A stretch of 64,000 nucleotides of DNA. Origin: Undaria pinnatifida (lineage: Eukaryota > Sar > Phaeophyceae > Laminariales > Alariaceae). The position numbers and the translations under genes were made by a program. Where the stretch lies: contig JABAKD010000017.1 in assembly GCA_012845835.1 (NCBI GenBank), positions 3,904,867 through 3,968,866 of the forward strand, written 5' to 3'. The notes below the pieces were generated by a model. It was not told the DNA's origin. It searched no databases and saw nothing but the letters and a program-made list of their open reading frames with translations. Shown here one piece after another: positions 52,590 through 63,250 of the stretch (the first letter of the stretch is position 1; each line of letters opens with the position of its first letter).

Positions 52590-53260
52590 TGGGGTATTAG
52601 TCCGTTTGACCACTTGCAAAAGGTTAAGCAATAGCTTACCCAAACTAAGCCTTTTAACACTCTCCCCCCCTGAAACGGCGGGATAGCAGGTCGGCCGGAT
52701 AGACGGGCGGACCTGTCAATATCCAAGCCGTTTCATTCCCTGGGGTACCAGGGAGAGTATTTTCAAGTTCGACATGGGGAAAGTCAGAAAAAGTTTATTC
52801 AAGGCGGATGTGGGTTTTGAACCAACAACCCAAGAAACCCATGGTCTGTCGACGACGCCATTTGTTGGACTTAGTAGTGGGGTCGTTAGTCCGTTTGACC
52901 ACTCGCAATAGGTTAACCGATAGCTTACCCAGACTGAGCCTTATAACAATCCCCCCCTGAAACGGCGGGATAACAGGTCGGCCGGATATACGGGCGGACC
53001 TTGCAATATCCAAGCCGTTTCATTCCCTGGGGTACCAGGGAGAGTATTTTTCAAGTTCAACACGGGGCAAATCTGAAAAGTTTATTATTGTGGATGGTGG
53101 GTATCGAACCCACGACCCAAAAACCCATGGTCCTGCCGACGACGCCATTTGTTGAGAAATTAGTGGGGGTATTAGTCCGTTTGACCACTTGCAAAAGGTT
53201 AACCAATAGCTTACCCAAACAAAGCCTTATAACAAAATTGTGTCTATTAATAGTTCGCTG
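52590..53260 (-). mobile_element. tRNA-headed repeat C, two tandem units with shared short direct repeats
   Basis: Three copies of a ~55-bp block (GTCCGTTTGACCACTTGCAA, AAGGTTAA, TAGCTTACCC) at about 52602, 52890 and 53176 flank two ~285-bp units. Each unit carries, on the minus strand, a tRNA-like part: AAATGGCGTCGTCGGCAGGA (A-box TGGCGTCGTCGG), then TCGTGGGTTCGATACCCACC, a perfect T arm. The rest contains CCCTGGGGTACCAGGGAGAG and ACGGCGGGATA-CAGGTCGG phrases. It resembles a SINE or a very short-LTR (TRIM-like) element amplified in tandem. No coding capacity. Confidence 0.85.
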
Positions 53261-53261
53261 G

Positions 53262-54024
53262 CTTGTGTTCTGTGTTATGCGTGTCGTACCTAGCACGTTT
53301 GGCATTGCATCCACACATTTCCCTGTATACGTATAATATACTGCATCCTTACTTGTTATCTACAGGCTGGTTCACGCGTAAAAAAACAAACAGTTTTCGC
53401 ATTCCCCGGCATATGCCCACGCTGCTTTTTCGGTTCAGACCGGGAAATTTTGCACTCGTCTTCTATGTGACATTGCGAAGATATCACCTTTCGTTATAAT
53501 CATTTTGTGTTTGGTTTTTCGTCAGTTAAGATTGTTTGGAAATTGTGGCCCACCTTAGACCAAAGCTTTAGGGCGAAAAAAAAGAAACATACCCTTCCCC
53601 CTCCGGAGGTCAGGCCTTGGGATGGACATGTAGAACACGTGTGCAAAATTTCAAGGTCTATCTCTCAGAAACGGCGTGGACATTTGATACGTTATCTCTT
53701 TCAAATTACTTGGTTTTAGTGTAGGATTCAGTTTTTTCGCAAGATTCTGCTTAAATGTTGAGCAGGTCTTCGATTTTTTGCGCGGGAAGTTCTACAGACA
53801 CGCCTTGGAGTACCTCCAACCGGTTCGTGCAAAAAAGCGGTGCTTTTTTTTTCTCGCCTACGCTTAGAAAAAAGTCTGAATATTATTGAAGAATATGAAG
53901 GCCTGTGTCATTGGTCGATACGAGTTTTTGTTCTTAGAGACAGTCCGAGGCCACTAAAAATAGAACTGGCCATGTCACCCTCTTACCCTCGTCCATTGGT
54001 CATGGGGGTCAGTATGACCCCAAA
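53262..54024. other. No recognisable gene
   Basis: AT-richer DNA with short frames only, between repeat C and the TA-flanked MITE. Confidence 0.4.
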
Positions 54025-54026
54025 TA

Positions 54027-54206
54027 CAGTAGGTGGCCCTATATAGTGCGGGTATGTGTTACAAAAATTTACCCGCACTATACCGTGCACCCGCACTATA
54101 TAAAAACCGGCCACTATATAGGGGTCTATATTGTGTCAAACGATTTCACCCGCACAATATCGGATACCCGCACTATATGACCCGCACTAAATAGGGCCAC
54201 CTACTG
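54027..54206. mobile_element. TA-flanked MITE (Tc1/mariner-like)
   Basis: A complete 180-bp element with near-perfect terminal inverted repeats: CAGTAGGTGGCCCTATATAG at the left against CAGTAGGTGGCCCTATTTAG on the complement at the right, each continuing TGCGGGT. It is bordered by TA on both sides (54025-54026 and 54207-54208), the target duplication of Tc1/mariner elements. The interior repeats the 12-base ACCCGCACTATA in both orientations. No transposase. Confidence 0.95.
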
Positions 54207-54236
54207 TACAACGTATTCACCCTGTGACTGCATATA

Positions 54237-54860
54237 TATATTACAAAAATTAAAATACACTCCAGCTGTGAGATTGAAGATTTCGTCGAAACTCATCTTT
54301 GCAAGCTGTGTGTGATACTCCGATCGCGCGCATTACGAGTTGTGTGTCCTCATGAAGGATATAGGTCGGCGACTCCCCTTACAGCTACAGTGTAGCTATC
54401 AGGGTCAACAGGATGATTTTAGTCAGTCTGTGCGCGGAAACTATAAAACCCGTTTCTGAGGGGGACAAAATCTGACAGCTGTGAAGGGAAAGGGGGGGCC
54501 TGGTTTTGATCAAAAGCGAGCGGGTTTGGAGGGGGGCGGGGGGGGGGGGGGGGGAAGGGGCAATTTGTGCATGTAAGCTATAAATCCTTTCGAGGGGATA
54601 AATCTGACGGTTTTGGCACCAGTATATTATTGGGGGCGGGGGGGGGGGGGGGGGGCAGCTCGATATGTGCCTGGAAACTATACATTATTTCGAGGGGATA
54701 AACGTGACATTTTTGGAAATAATACATCAGTTTATCGTGTATATCCTGGGGTAAGTCGTACAATCAGTGAGTAAAGAGAGGGTGGAGTGTTCAAGGGGGT
54801 GGGGTTGGGATGGGTTGGGGGGGGAGGGTGGGGGGTGGGGGCGGGGGTGGGTGGGTGGGT

Positions 54861-54892
<32 letters not shown>

Positions 54893-55115
54893 GGAACACA
54901 GCGGCATGGATGGCTCTCGAAAGATAATGAGGTGATATCCTGTGCGTGAAGTGTTTATTAATGTGGCGGATTTCGATATTTGGTGGGGCGTTTGAGTAAT
55001 GGAGAGCAAGAGGGGGGGGGGGGGGGGGGGGGATTTTTTAGGAGGTTTAGGTCACAAATAATATTCAAATACACTTCGGCTGTGAGATCAAAGATATGTA
55101 TCAGCTTGTTATACG
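54237..55115 (+). mobile_element. Repeat D, copy 1, with poly-G-separated internal units
   Basis: Starts AAAATTAAAATACACTCCAG, CTGTGAGATTGAAGATTTCG, CATCTTTGCAAGCTGTGTG, and continues like 57541-57850 and 63530-64000. Downstream, a ~110-bp unit (GGAAACTATAAA / AAGCTATAAAT / GGAAACTATACAT, then GAGGGG-A-AAA-TCTGAC) recurs three times, each followed by a G run (54530-54553, 54635-54655, 54800-54890, 55012-55031). The end resembles the start again (AAATACACTTCGGCTGTGAG at 55068). Confidence 0.8.
54800..54891 (+). repeat. G-run tract with ~40-base poly-G
   Basis: GGGTGGGTGGGTGGGTGGGG runs into an uninterrupted G stretch of about 40 bases. It meets the G-quadruplex run pattern many times over. 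Open frames (Gly-rich or Pro-rich) are artefacts. Confidence 0.95.
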
Positions 55116-55314
55116 CGTGGTACTAGGTCTAGGCTATATATATGTATTGAGAGCGGCCTTCGCCGGGGAGAGAAATTGCTTTTTTTTACGTGAATCAGCC
55201 TGTATTTTTCGGAGTTTGTAAGGACCGGGCGTGGACGGGAAGGGACACTGGGTGTGCTAGTGTTCGATTGGTAGAAATATCGGGTGTGTTATTAAATGCA
55301 GAACAAACATATGT

Positions 55315-55680
55315 AAGCCCTAGTTTGGGTAAGCAATTGGTTAACCTTTTGCAAGAGGTCAAACGGACTAATACCCCGCTAATTCCTTAACAAATGGCGT
55401 CGTCGGCAGGACCATGGTTTACTGGGTCGTTGCTTCGAATCCCACCATCCACAACAGAAAACTTTTACGCCTTTCTCCATGCCGAACTTGAAAAATACTC
55501 TCCCCGGTATACTCAGGGAACGAAACCGCTTGGATATATTGACATGTATTCGGCCGACCTGATATCCCGCCGTGTCGGGGGGAGAGAGTGTTTCAAGGCT
55601 TAGTTCGGGTAAGCAATTTGTTAACCTTTTGCAAGTAAGTGGTCAAACGGAATAGTACCCCATTAGTTCGTTGACACACA
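55315..55680 (+). mobile_element. tRNA-headed repeat C, single unit (plus)
   Basis: The direct repeat TTTGGGTAAGCAATTGGTTA, ACCTTTTGCAAGAGGTCAAA is at the left and its partner (TTCGGGTAAGCAATTTGTTA) at 55605-55660. Between them is the tRNA-like part: AAATGGCGTCGTCGGCAGGA, then GCTTCGAATCCCACCATCC, a good B box, and then the body. Same layout as the minus array at 52.6 kb. Confidence 0.85.
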
Positions 55681-55689
55681 CCAGAGTAC

Positions 55690-56400
55690 ATTCATGTTGT
55701 TATGCATGACAGCCGTACACAACTACTATTGATAATAATTTCAAGATAACAATGTAAAATATTCACGGCCTACCAGGTATATTCGGCACTCTCTTTGCGG
55801 CCTTAGATACTGGTATCAATTTACTGTTTTTTTCACAACAAGGTACACCTAGAGTCTCAAGAGTACACACCCGCGACGACCACACAAAAACGATTTTCGG
55901 TGGTCACCCAGGGTACAAGAAAGACTCCTGCATCTCTGGAGAGGACGCTGATGGCGGGCGGAGCTAGGAATGCTCCACGCTGACTTGTGGCGAGAAGCAG
56001 CAGCAGTGGTAGCCAGTGTCGGCGTTGTGTATGATTCCTACCGTGTGGTACCTGGTATAGGTGTGTGTGTTTTGTGGTGGGATGAGCGATGCGGTGAGTT
56101 ATAAGACACGTTTTCACCCGACTCTTTCAACTGTCAGGTCCATCCAGTTATTTTTTTCCACTGGATCTGCATGCCGAAAAAGAAAGGCAGTCGAAAAAGG
56201 TTGAGTTACTGTCTATCTGTGAAAGAAACGGCCGTTTTCCACTGACAAATCCAGTGCGCAGAATGGTTATGGAAAATCGTCCTGTTGACCCTGACACAAC
56301 ATCCAACACGCGCGAACGGCCTCCCGTAAAGATTGTGCAACTGTGTATTAACAACCACATGTCGTACTTAACACACACCACATTCATCATGAAATACGGA
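55690..56400. other. No recognisable gene
   Basis: Short frames without motifs on both strands (55857-56117 and 56148-56390, both minus). Confidence 0.4.
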
Positions 56401-56404
56401 GTAT

Positions 56405-56590
56405 ATATTATAAAAAATGAAAATACACTCCAGCTGTGAGATCGAAGATTTCGTCGAAACTCATCTTTGCAAGCTGTGTGATACTCCGATCGCGCGCATT
56501 ACGAGTTGTTATATGTACCACGCAGCTTGCAAAGTTAGTTGAGTTGCAATCATTCAGTCGATCGAAATCACAGCTGACGTGTTTTTTTTT
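56405..56590. mobile_element. Repeat D foldback (MITE-like) form
   Basis: A self-contained inverted repeat. The left arm reads AAATACACTCCAGCTGTGAG, ATCGAAGATTTCGTCGAAAC, CATCTTTGCAAGCTGTGTG. The right arm is its diverged complement (GCAGCTTGCAAAGTTAGTTG, AGTCGATCGAAATCACAGCT, GACGTGTTTT). About 185 bp with ~70-bp arms. It links the longer repeat D copies to a foldback element family. Confidence 0.8.
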
Positions 56591-56599
56591 TTCACAAAA

Positions 56600-56918
56600 C
56601 CCGACTGTGTAAAAGTTGGGCAAAAACACGTTGGCATTTGATAGCTGTTCTATTTTACCTGCGAACGAGCCCAATGTGTCTGTCCAAGCACATTGCCATT
56701 TGTTCGGGTCCGTGTCCCTAAGACGCGCTGCAAATGATACTGCCAGGCCCATCGTGTGGATGGGGGGGGCAACAAGCTCTGCTGTAGATACCGTGGTGGT
56801 GGCTGGAGGAAGCACCTCCGATATTGAATGTGTTTTGATCGGAGATGCACAGATTGTTCGCCTTCAAGAACTAAACCGAAAAAAAATGAAACTACTGCTG
56901 CACGTACGGCTATTTTGA
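56600..56918. CDS. Overlapping open frames of uncertain strand
   Basis: Plus 56616-56918 (100 codons, SVSLRRAANDTARPIVWMGG) and minus 56815-56408 (135 codons, LRDTDPNKWQCAWTDTLGSF, AGKIEQLSNANVFLPNFYTV) overlap. The minus frame has the better amino-acid balance, but its C-terminal third is repeat D sequence. No domain recognised. Confidence 0.2.
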
Positions 56919-56974
56919 GCGGGTTGATCGACGAGATGCACGCACAGCAACGCTGACCCGGCCCTGGTCTGTGG

Positions 56975-57095
56975 TGTGTCGTGCTGCCGCCGTTGCTACC
57001 GCTGCTACCGCTTCTGCTTCTGCTGCTGTTGCTATAACCGCTGCCACTATTTTTGCTGCTGCTTCTGCCGCTGGTGGTGCTGCTGCTGCGAGCAG
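56975..57095 (+). repeat. CTG/CCG triplet-rich patch
   Basis: GCTGCCGCCGTTGCTACCGC, GCTTCTGCTTCTGCTGCTGT and similar impure triplets. It reads as an Ala-rich frame on the plus strand; probably not coding. Confidence 0.7.
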
Positions 57096-57182
57096 AGTGC
57101 GAGTACCGAGTTATGTTTGCGTTGAAAACAGACCTTCAATATCAAACAGCGTAACGTAGTAGATTTTCGTTCGTGTTGATAA

Positions 57183-57262
57183 TATAAAAAATATTTCAAG
57201 GACGTCAGCCGTGAGTTCGACGAATTCCAGGTCAATACTCATCTTTGCAAGCTGCGTTGTTG
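57183..57262 (+). repeat. Repeat D-related terminus
   Basis: GACGTCAGCCGTGAGTTCGA, CGAATTCCAGGTCAATACTC, ATCTTTGCAAGCTGCGTTG: the same layout as the repeat D start but diverged. A sister copy is at 59698-59770. Confidence 0.6.
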
Positions 57263-57540
57263 GTACTTGTAATAATAGTCTATACTAAATGGGAGGGTTT
57301 TTATTGGGAGGGGTCGTATTTTTCGTCCACTACAATGAATGGTGAGTGTTGGTATTTTCATGTTAGTTGGGAATTTTGAGCTACATCTAACATCATATCT
57401 TTTGTATAAATTTCTCACTACAGTAACTGTAGTTTCCACTATACTGCTCTATCATATGTATGGTAGGCGGTTTATTTTGTTTTTTCTTTTTCCTCCCCCC
57501 GCTTTAGTATCGGGAAGAGTACGAAATTTGAATACAGAAT

Positions 57541-57850
57541 ACTATTATAAAAATTAAAATACACTCCAGCTGTGAGATCGAAAATTTGGTCGAAACTCAT
57601 CTTTGCAAGCTGTGTGTGATACTCCGATCGCGTGTATTACGGGTTGTGTGTCCTCATTAAGGATATAGGTCGACGACTCCCCTTGCAACTACAGTGTAGC
57701 TACCAGGGTCAACAGGGTGATGTTAGGCAGTCTGTGCGCGGAAACTATAAAACCCGTTTCTGAGGGGGACAAAATCTGACAGCTGTGGAAGGAAATGCAT
57801 CAGTTTATTAAGTGAATCCTGTAAGTCGAATATCCGGTGAGGGGAATACT
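57541..57850 (+). mobile_element. Repeat D, copy 2
   Basis: About 310 bp almost identical to 63530-63835: AAAATTAAAATACACTCCAG, ATCGAAAATTTGGTCGAAAC, GTGTGTCCTCATTAAGGATA, CTACAGTGTAGCTACCAGGG, TTTCTGAGGGGGACAAAATC. Ends CCGGTGAGGGGAA without the poly-G extensions. No coding capacity seen. Confidence 0.88.
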
Positions 57851-57974
57851 TTATGACATCTCATATGTTACTCTCAGGGCCGAGATGAACGAAGGGCACG
57901 GAAAATCGTAATTGGATTGTTTTTTTAATTTCATGAAAAATACAGTGGTTCGAAAAATTCAACTCTGCTTCTTA

Positions 57975-58440
57975 TCAAGGAACGGCGTAGTGCGGTCTAG
58001 AATATAAAGAAATAAAAAAACGCAAAAGGGTCAACGAACACCCATGGGCAATGACCGAGGCGAGTGATGGCTCGCGTCCTTCCCGGAGCGCCGCGGCTAG
58101 CGGCAGATTGTTTTGGCCGGCAGCGGCTTGGAGGCTATGACTCTCGGCGTCTCTTGAATGGGCTGGTGCCACCTTGCCGCTCGACACGGGCAGCAGCGAC
58201 GGGGATATAGCGGTCGAACTTCTGAGCGAAGTCATCATGTGGTAGTTGGTCGTGTAACTTTCGAGGTGCAGGGCGACGAAAAACTGGGTTTGCGGCGGTC
58301 TCGATTGTTTTCGAAGCGTCGCAGGCGGTCTACGCTGTGCTAAGGTTCTTCGGAGGCCGCGCTGCGGCTGCTCCGGTGGTCCTACCTCTCGCAATGGTGG
58401 CTTCTCGCCTCTCAATCAGCCGACGACATGGCACCAATTC
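57975..58440. other. GC-rich island with overlapping frames
   Basis: GC-richer than its AT-rich flanks. A 146-codon minus frame and shorter plus frames overlap with no recognisable domain. Its composition suggests a foreign or ancient inserted segment. It cannot be called a gene from sequence alone. Confidence 0.3.
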
Positions 58441-58737
58441 GCGTGACCGGCTTCAGATATAATTGGTACAGAACAAGCCATGTCTAGGTGGACAAACTTC
58501 CCACATTCAATTTCGATTTTCGACTAAATTCGACAGAGAAAGCCTTTTTTTACTTCTTTGTTCAACTTGATTTTTCGTAATAATTCTGAGAATGCCTGCT
58601 TGGTGATTTATTCTTTGACCAAATAGGTGCAAATAGAATTCAATTCTGAAGAAAAAACATCGAAATTCGATTTAGCAAGTTCTTCGTTAATTCGGGCCCT
58701 TAATACAGTACAAAAAAAGTTGGCTACTCCCCCCCGA

Positions 58738-58800
58738 AAAAAAAACAACGTGGGACACGAACCCACGGTTCCAAATTGACACATGCTGTCATTCTAACAT
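58738..58800 (-). other. tRNA-like T arm with T-run
   Basis: The minus strand reads ACCGTGGGTTCGTGTCCCAC, a perfect 5-bp T stem with a T loop of TTCGTGT, followed by TTG and a T run such as RNA polymerase III uses to stop. The D arm and anticodon arm are not convincing, so this is at best a tRNA pseudogene or SINE head. Confidence 0.35.
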
Positions 58801-59039
58801 TTTATACATAATTGTGTGTGTTCTTCACATTAAACCGTTCTTCTACTCGTCGACATCCAGCACACCCAGTGTCCGTACTGATTCTTCACCCTAGAAAGAT
58901 CAGCTCTGTGGTCACAAGCCACGACACAGAGATAATGCATCGTAATGCATTCGACAACGCAATGTCATGCCCTAGTACTGGGTACGACAGGCACAACATA
59001 CATACGTCAGCAACAGAAATACATTGGAAGAGAGAAATA

Positions 59040-59245
59040 CGAAATAAACAAAAACAAAAACAAAAAACAAAAAACAAAAACAAAATAAGAAAACAAATAA
59101 AAACAAAGATAAAAATAAAACAAAAAATGAAACAAACAAAACGAAGGGGAAATCGAAGAAACAACCCAACCGGAAAGGAGAGCCACAGCTCGGAAAAGAA
59201 ACATAATAAAATGAAATAAAATAAAGTAAAGTAAAACCAAAATAA
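59040..59245 (+). repeat. (AAAAC)n / A-rich tract
   Basis: AAACAAAAACAAAAACAAAA and similar, then AAATAAAATAAAGTAAAGTA. Another A-rich tract (AAATAAATAAATAAATAAAA) is at 59568. Frames through it (Lys/Gln-rich or Phe-rich) are artefacts. Confidence 0.9.
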
Positions 59246-59669
59246 GATAATCCAGACACGAGCCAAAAACCTGGACACGCAAGGAGGGAACAAAGGGGAA
59301 AAAAATACCCCAGAAAAAGACGAAAAGTGCTTCGTATGTACCTACTATTATTAGTCGGCCTGGTACCTTGCTACCCTGTCTGCCATCTCCTTCCTGCCTT
59401 CGTCCACCGCGGTCTCCCTTCTATTCCTCCTGTTGCCCCCCCTGCCCCCACTCCCTTGGACGGCTTTCCTTCTACTCCTCCTGTTTCCCCCCCTCCCCCC
59501 TTTGTGTTCTTCTCATTAAACCAAAATACCTTGTAAAAGAGAGAAACAACGAAAGAAACCAAGACAAAATAAATAAATAAATAAATAAAAAGGGGAGCCA
59601 AAGCACGGGAGATAGAAACATACCCCGAGCATGAGCCAAAATGGACATGCAAGGGGGAAAGAAAGGGAA

Positions 59670-59770
59670 AAATAGACTAGTCTAGTCTAAATATTTTCAG
59701 GACGTCAGGTGTGAGTTCGACGAATTTCGGGCCAGTACTCATATATATTTTTGAAGCTGCTTCTTGGTAC
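59670..59770 (+). repeat. TAGAC motif joined to a repeat D-related terminus
   Basis: TAGACTAGTCTAGTCTAAAT directly precedes ATTTTCAGGACGTCAGGTGT and GAGTTCGACGAATTTCGGGC, a sister of 57183-57262. Confidence 0.65.
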
Positions 59771-60094
59771 TTGTACTGACTGTACTACGTATGTGGGGAA
59801 AATTTAATGGGAGGGGTCCAATTCTTGAAAAAAAAAAAAAATGTTCAGTATACATCTACCCAACGACCGGGTTTTTTTTTTTTTTTTTTTTAGTACTTCT
59901 TTCGCTCGCTCGTCTGCCTCTGATTTTCCCGGAGTCTCCGAGCATCGCAGAATGGACTGCTGCAGGTAGGTGTTGAGGTCGCGCACGTTACTGCGAGTTA
60001 CTACTACTACTTACTACTACTACTTGTGCAGTACCAACGCCATGATACCTGTGTGTCGTACATACATACGAGGTATAACGATACAGTAGTTGAC

Positions 60095-60297
60095 TTTTTT
60101 TTTTTTTTTTTCTTGAGATTCTCCGGCCGATAGATATCGGGCGGGGAAAAATAAATCTTCTAAAGCTCACCAACCACACTCCTACATATTTTCCACGTGA
60201 TATTTTCACACAAGTCGTGTGTCGATTTAACTCAATTGCCTCCGCAATCCAGCGCCAGCTGGCGTGTCCTTCGGTTCCCACTACGATAGCGATAGCG
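60095..60297 (-). mobile_element. SINE B, copy 2
   Basis: The T run 60095-60111 is the 3' A tail of a minus-strand element. The body matches copy 1: GGGGAAAAATAAATCTTCTA, AAGCTCACCAACCACACTCC, GTCGTGTGTCGATTTAACTC, CCAGCTGGCGTGTCCTTCGG. The 5' end carries a GATAGC duplication. Confidence 0.78.
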
Positions 60298-60299
60298 TG

Positions 60300-61500
60300 A
60301 GCTGTCCCTATCAGTGGTCTTCGTTACTACCCCGGCAGCGCAAGCTATAGGACTACTAGTGGTATACGGATGCGGTTGACATACCAATAATTATGTGAAC
60401 ACTTTGATGTACTAATTAACATCTCATTAATTGATGTTATATCACCAACATGTGCGAGTACGAGGTACGGACTCGTACATGGTGGATGAGTTGTGGGTTA
60501 TTGGTTTTATCAGGGTTGGTGGTACTATTATTAATATTGGACTATACCACGGGTAAGTTTTTTCTTTTAAATGGTGGGGTCGTGTGACATGGGACATGCA
60601 TACATGAAATTAGCAATACAATGAAAATTCGCGGACGTGGTGTAAATAGAGCTACCTGCGAGGAAAAGCCACACAGCAGCATTGCGAGTGGCGCTCAGTC
60701 TGGTATGAGTATCATAGTATGCCGCTTGATATTTCCAAATTCGGCGGAGAACATGAGAAAAAAAGGAAAAAAAAAGTTTTTTTTGCACGCCAAAAGCAAG
60801 ATTAACACCACACCCACCCAATACTGCCTTCGATCACCGTCGCCGGCATTGAATGGCGAAACCACCTTGCTGCATTTGCATTGCGTATCAGTCTCCTAGG
60901 CTGTGACCACGGACTTCGCCTCTGCGAGGCATCAGCACGGACGCTGGTTGTTTTGCGCTTAATGTAGATGGGTGGAAAGATTAGTGTGGAGAACACCGAC
61001 AAAGTACTGAGACTGTAGACTACACATGTCATGCAAAAAAAGGTTTTTTACTTGTTGTCGGTCGATCCCACATTATTAACTCTTTCCTGTCAAAAATCTA
61101 GAGTCCGTGATCTCACACAAAGGTGCTATTATTACTACTGCTGTTGTACGTAGCAAAATGATTCGAAACACGGTAAATAATAAGAAAATCAAAGTTCGGC
61201 CAGGAAACGCCACGTTTCCCCACCCAATCCCACCGAAACACTTCACCCCCGTTTACTATAGGCCATGGGTCCTCGTCGATTTTCGGAGCTGGTGCACACA
61301 CCCGGAGGCATAGAGCATAGCACTGCTGCCACGGGTGGCATGGTAGCGTGGCCGCTTTACTCTGAGGATCCTCCGTACAAAGAGCTAGCTCGCGCGGAGT
61401 TACACGTAGTAGGTTAGGTGCGGATGTTCTCCCATACGGGCTCACGAGAACCTACGCAGCAGCAGCTTTTAGAAGTATATTGCCAATGACTTGACTACGT
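60300..61500. other. No recognisable gene
   Basis: AT-rich DNA with short frames (60567-60821 minus, 60621-60899 plus, 61113-61445 minus), none with motifs. A small palindrome, ATTAACATCTCATTAATTGATGTT in layout, lies near 60415 (arms AACATC and GATGTT). Confidence 0.4.
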
Positions 61501-61745
61501 ACTAGTCTAGTCTATATGCTGTACCGCTGTACTGCGATCTCGTACTGCTGCTTGCAGTAGTCTAATAATATGGACCGCCGAGGTTGCAGTTATCGATAGG
61601 ACCGAGAATCGGCACTGCACTGCAGGATGTGCGCCGGATATCGATGGGTGGAAATAACAGCACGCACAACACACACGCTGCTTCCGTTTTGTTATACCCA
61701 CCTGTTCTAGGCTGTTGTACTAGACCATAGTTGCGGAAAGGGCTA

Positions 61746-61911
61746 GAGCGTGAGTTAGCAACACTCGATGAAAAATCGATGAGCAGTGGGGTTGCTGAAC
61801 CCTATGCGCGATGAGAATGGAAGGCAAGAACCGGGGGGGAGAAGGGAGGACACCTGTGACCACGGCTTGTCCAGAAGCCAGAAGCTGGAAAATAGATGTG
61901 TGAAAAAAAAA
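61746..61911 (+). mobile_element. SINE A fragment, copy 4 (plus)
   Basis: The 3' half of SINE A in plus orientation: GAGCGTGAGTTAGCAACACT, CGATGAAAAATCGATGAGCA, GGCAAGAACCGGGGGGGAGA, CACCTGTGACCACGGCTTGT, ending in an A run at 61903-61911. The 5' tRNA head is missing. TAGAC repeats follow at once. Confidence 0.88.
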
Positions 61912-61915
61912 TAGG

Positions 61916-61970
61916 TATAGACTAGACTAGACTATAGTATAGACGATACTATAGTCTAGACTACAGCAGT
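61916..61970. repeat. (TAGAC)n and 13-bp-stem hairpin
   Basis: TATAGACTAGACTAGACTAT, then a hairpin with arms TAGACTATAGTAT and ATACTATAGTCTA around AGACG. It abuts the tail of SINE A copy 4. Confidence 0.9.
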
Positions 61971-61974
61971 AGAT

Positions 61975-63150
61975 GATGCTCTGCCACAATCTGAACAACG
62001 AGAATGCTCCATTCACAGCAGTTATTCTCACCGGCATGGTCTGGGTGCAGTAGTCCAAAAAGGTTGCGAACGCACGGGGCTATCTCCTTTCCTCCCCTCG
62101 CCCCCAACAGCTCAGATGCCCGCTTATAGCTAAGATGTCATCAACAATAACGCCGTGAGGTGCTCCCAGTATCAGACACCTCGTGGTGTGCGTTTGCATA
62201 GATGCAGATTTTGGCGATGCAAAAGGTGGAATGGCCTGGTGGGAGTCACGGCATCTCCCCTCGCTTGTCCCTGTGTGGTGGTTTTATCTCGGCTGTCGTC
62301 GTAGATGACATTTATTTGTACTCGTAACAGTTCCGTGTTCCGTATCATACGCCCCCCTTCGTTTTGTTGTTATTTTTCTTCTCTCGTCGCTGTTGTTCCG
62401 TGATACTGATGTGTGGTTATTTTTATATCATACGTATACGTTGGACGACCCGGATTTTCATGATGAAAGATTCAAAGGGCCTCAAATTTCGCGTCACTTT
62501 TCGACTGGAGGAGATCACATGTCATGTCAGACAGGCAGGGCCGTGTTGAAATCTGCGACATCTGCTACCAGAGGTACGTTATATCATCGTGCACAGTTCT
62601 CGTACACGGTCGTTCTACATCATTAGCCCCCCAACATTTCTTCAACGAAACCGTCGGTTTTGAAACCAGCTCCCGGCCGTATCTCCCGAAATACGCTGCC
62701 CCTGGCAACCCCGCCGTCATCGTTCGATAGTCCTTTGCAAACAAGAAAAATACAAGTATGAATAATTTATTTCATCCTTCCTAGCCACGAAACGTAAAAC
62801 CCCTGTTTTTTGGGCGGGCTACAGTATCGTGAAATCAGTCACTCCAGTCAATCGTAGCACACTGTACCTGGCACTGGTACTACTGGTAGTTTAGTATATA
62901 CGGCGCACGTTGAGTCGGACCAGCTGCCCGCTATTACATCATCGTAGAGGGCCTGCGTTATTATTATGTCATGACATAGTCTAGACTAACGGCATTATTA
63001 GACTATAGATGGGAGCATCCAGGCAGGGCTGTAATATATGATGTTCCCGTGCGCAAGACAAGGCTGAACGTCTTTTAGTCCTGTTGGCCCTGGCATTACT
63101 GTCAGGGGAGTCACCGACCTGTATCCTTCACGGGGGTACACACCCCGTAA
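61975..63150. other. No recognisable gene
   Basis: Short frames only (62364-62730 plus, three different frames), without domains. A TAGTCTAGACTA palindrome sits near 62976. Confidence 0.4.
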
Positions 63151-63154
63151 TACG

Positions 63155-63250
63155 CGCGATCGAAGTATCACACGCAGCTTGCAAAGCTGAGTTTTGATCA
63201 AATATTCATTTTTGGTCGATCTCACAGCTGAAGTGTACTTTTCATTTTTT
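63155..63250 (-). mobile_element. Repeat D terminus, inverted copy
   Basis: The plus strand reads GCGCGATCGAAGTATCACAC, GCAGCTTGCAAAGCTGAGTT, GGTCGATCTCACAGCTGAAG, the complement of the repeat D start. It faces the copy at 63530, about 280 bp away. Confidence 0.78.

Noticed and set aside
53084-53160. A functional tRNA gene (perfect T arm TGGGTTCGATACCCA)
   Set aside because: The same sequence recurs in repeat C units with a diverged anticodon arm; it is the head of a repeat, not a tRNA gene.
54767-55009. Gly-rich and Pro-rich small proteins
   Set aside because: Translation of G runs and their complement.
59007-59293. Phe/Leu-rich minus-strand membrane protein
   Set aside because: Reverse translation of an A-rich (AAAAC)n tract; hydrophobicity is a composition artefact.
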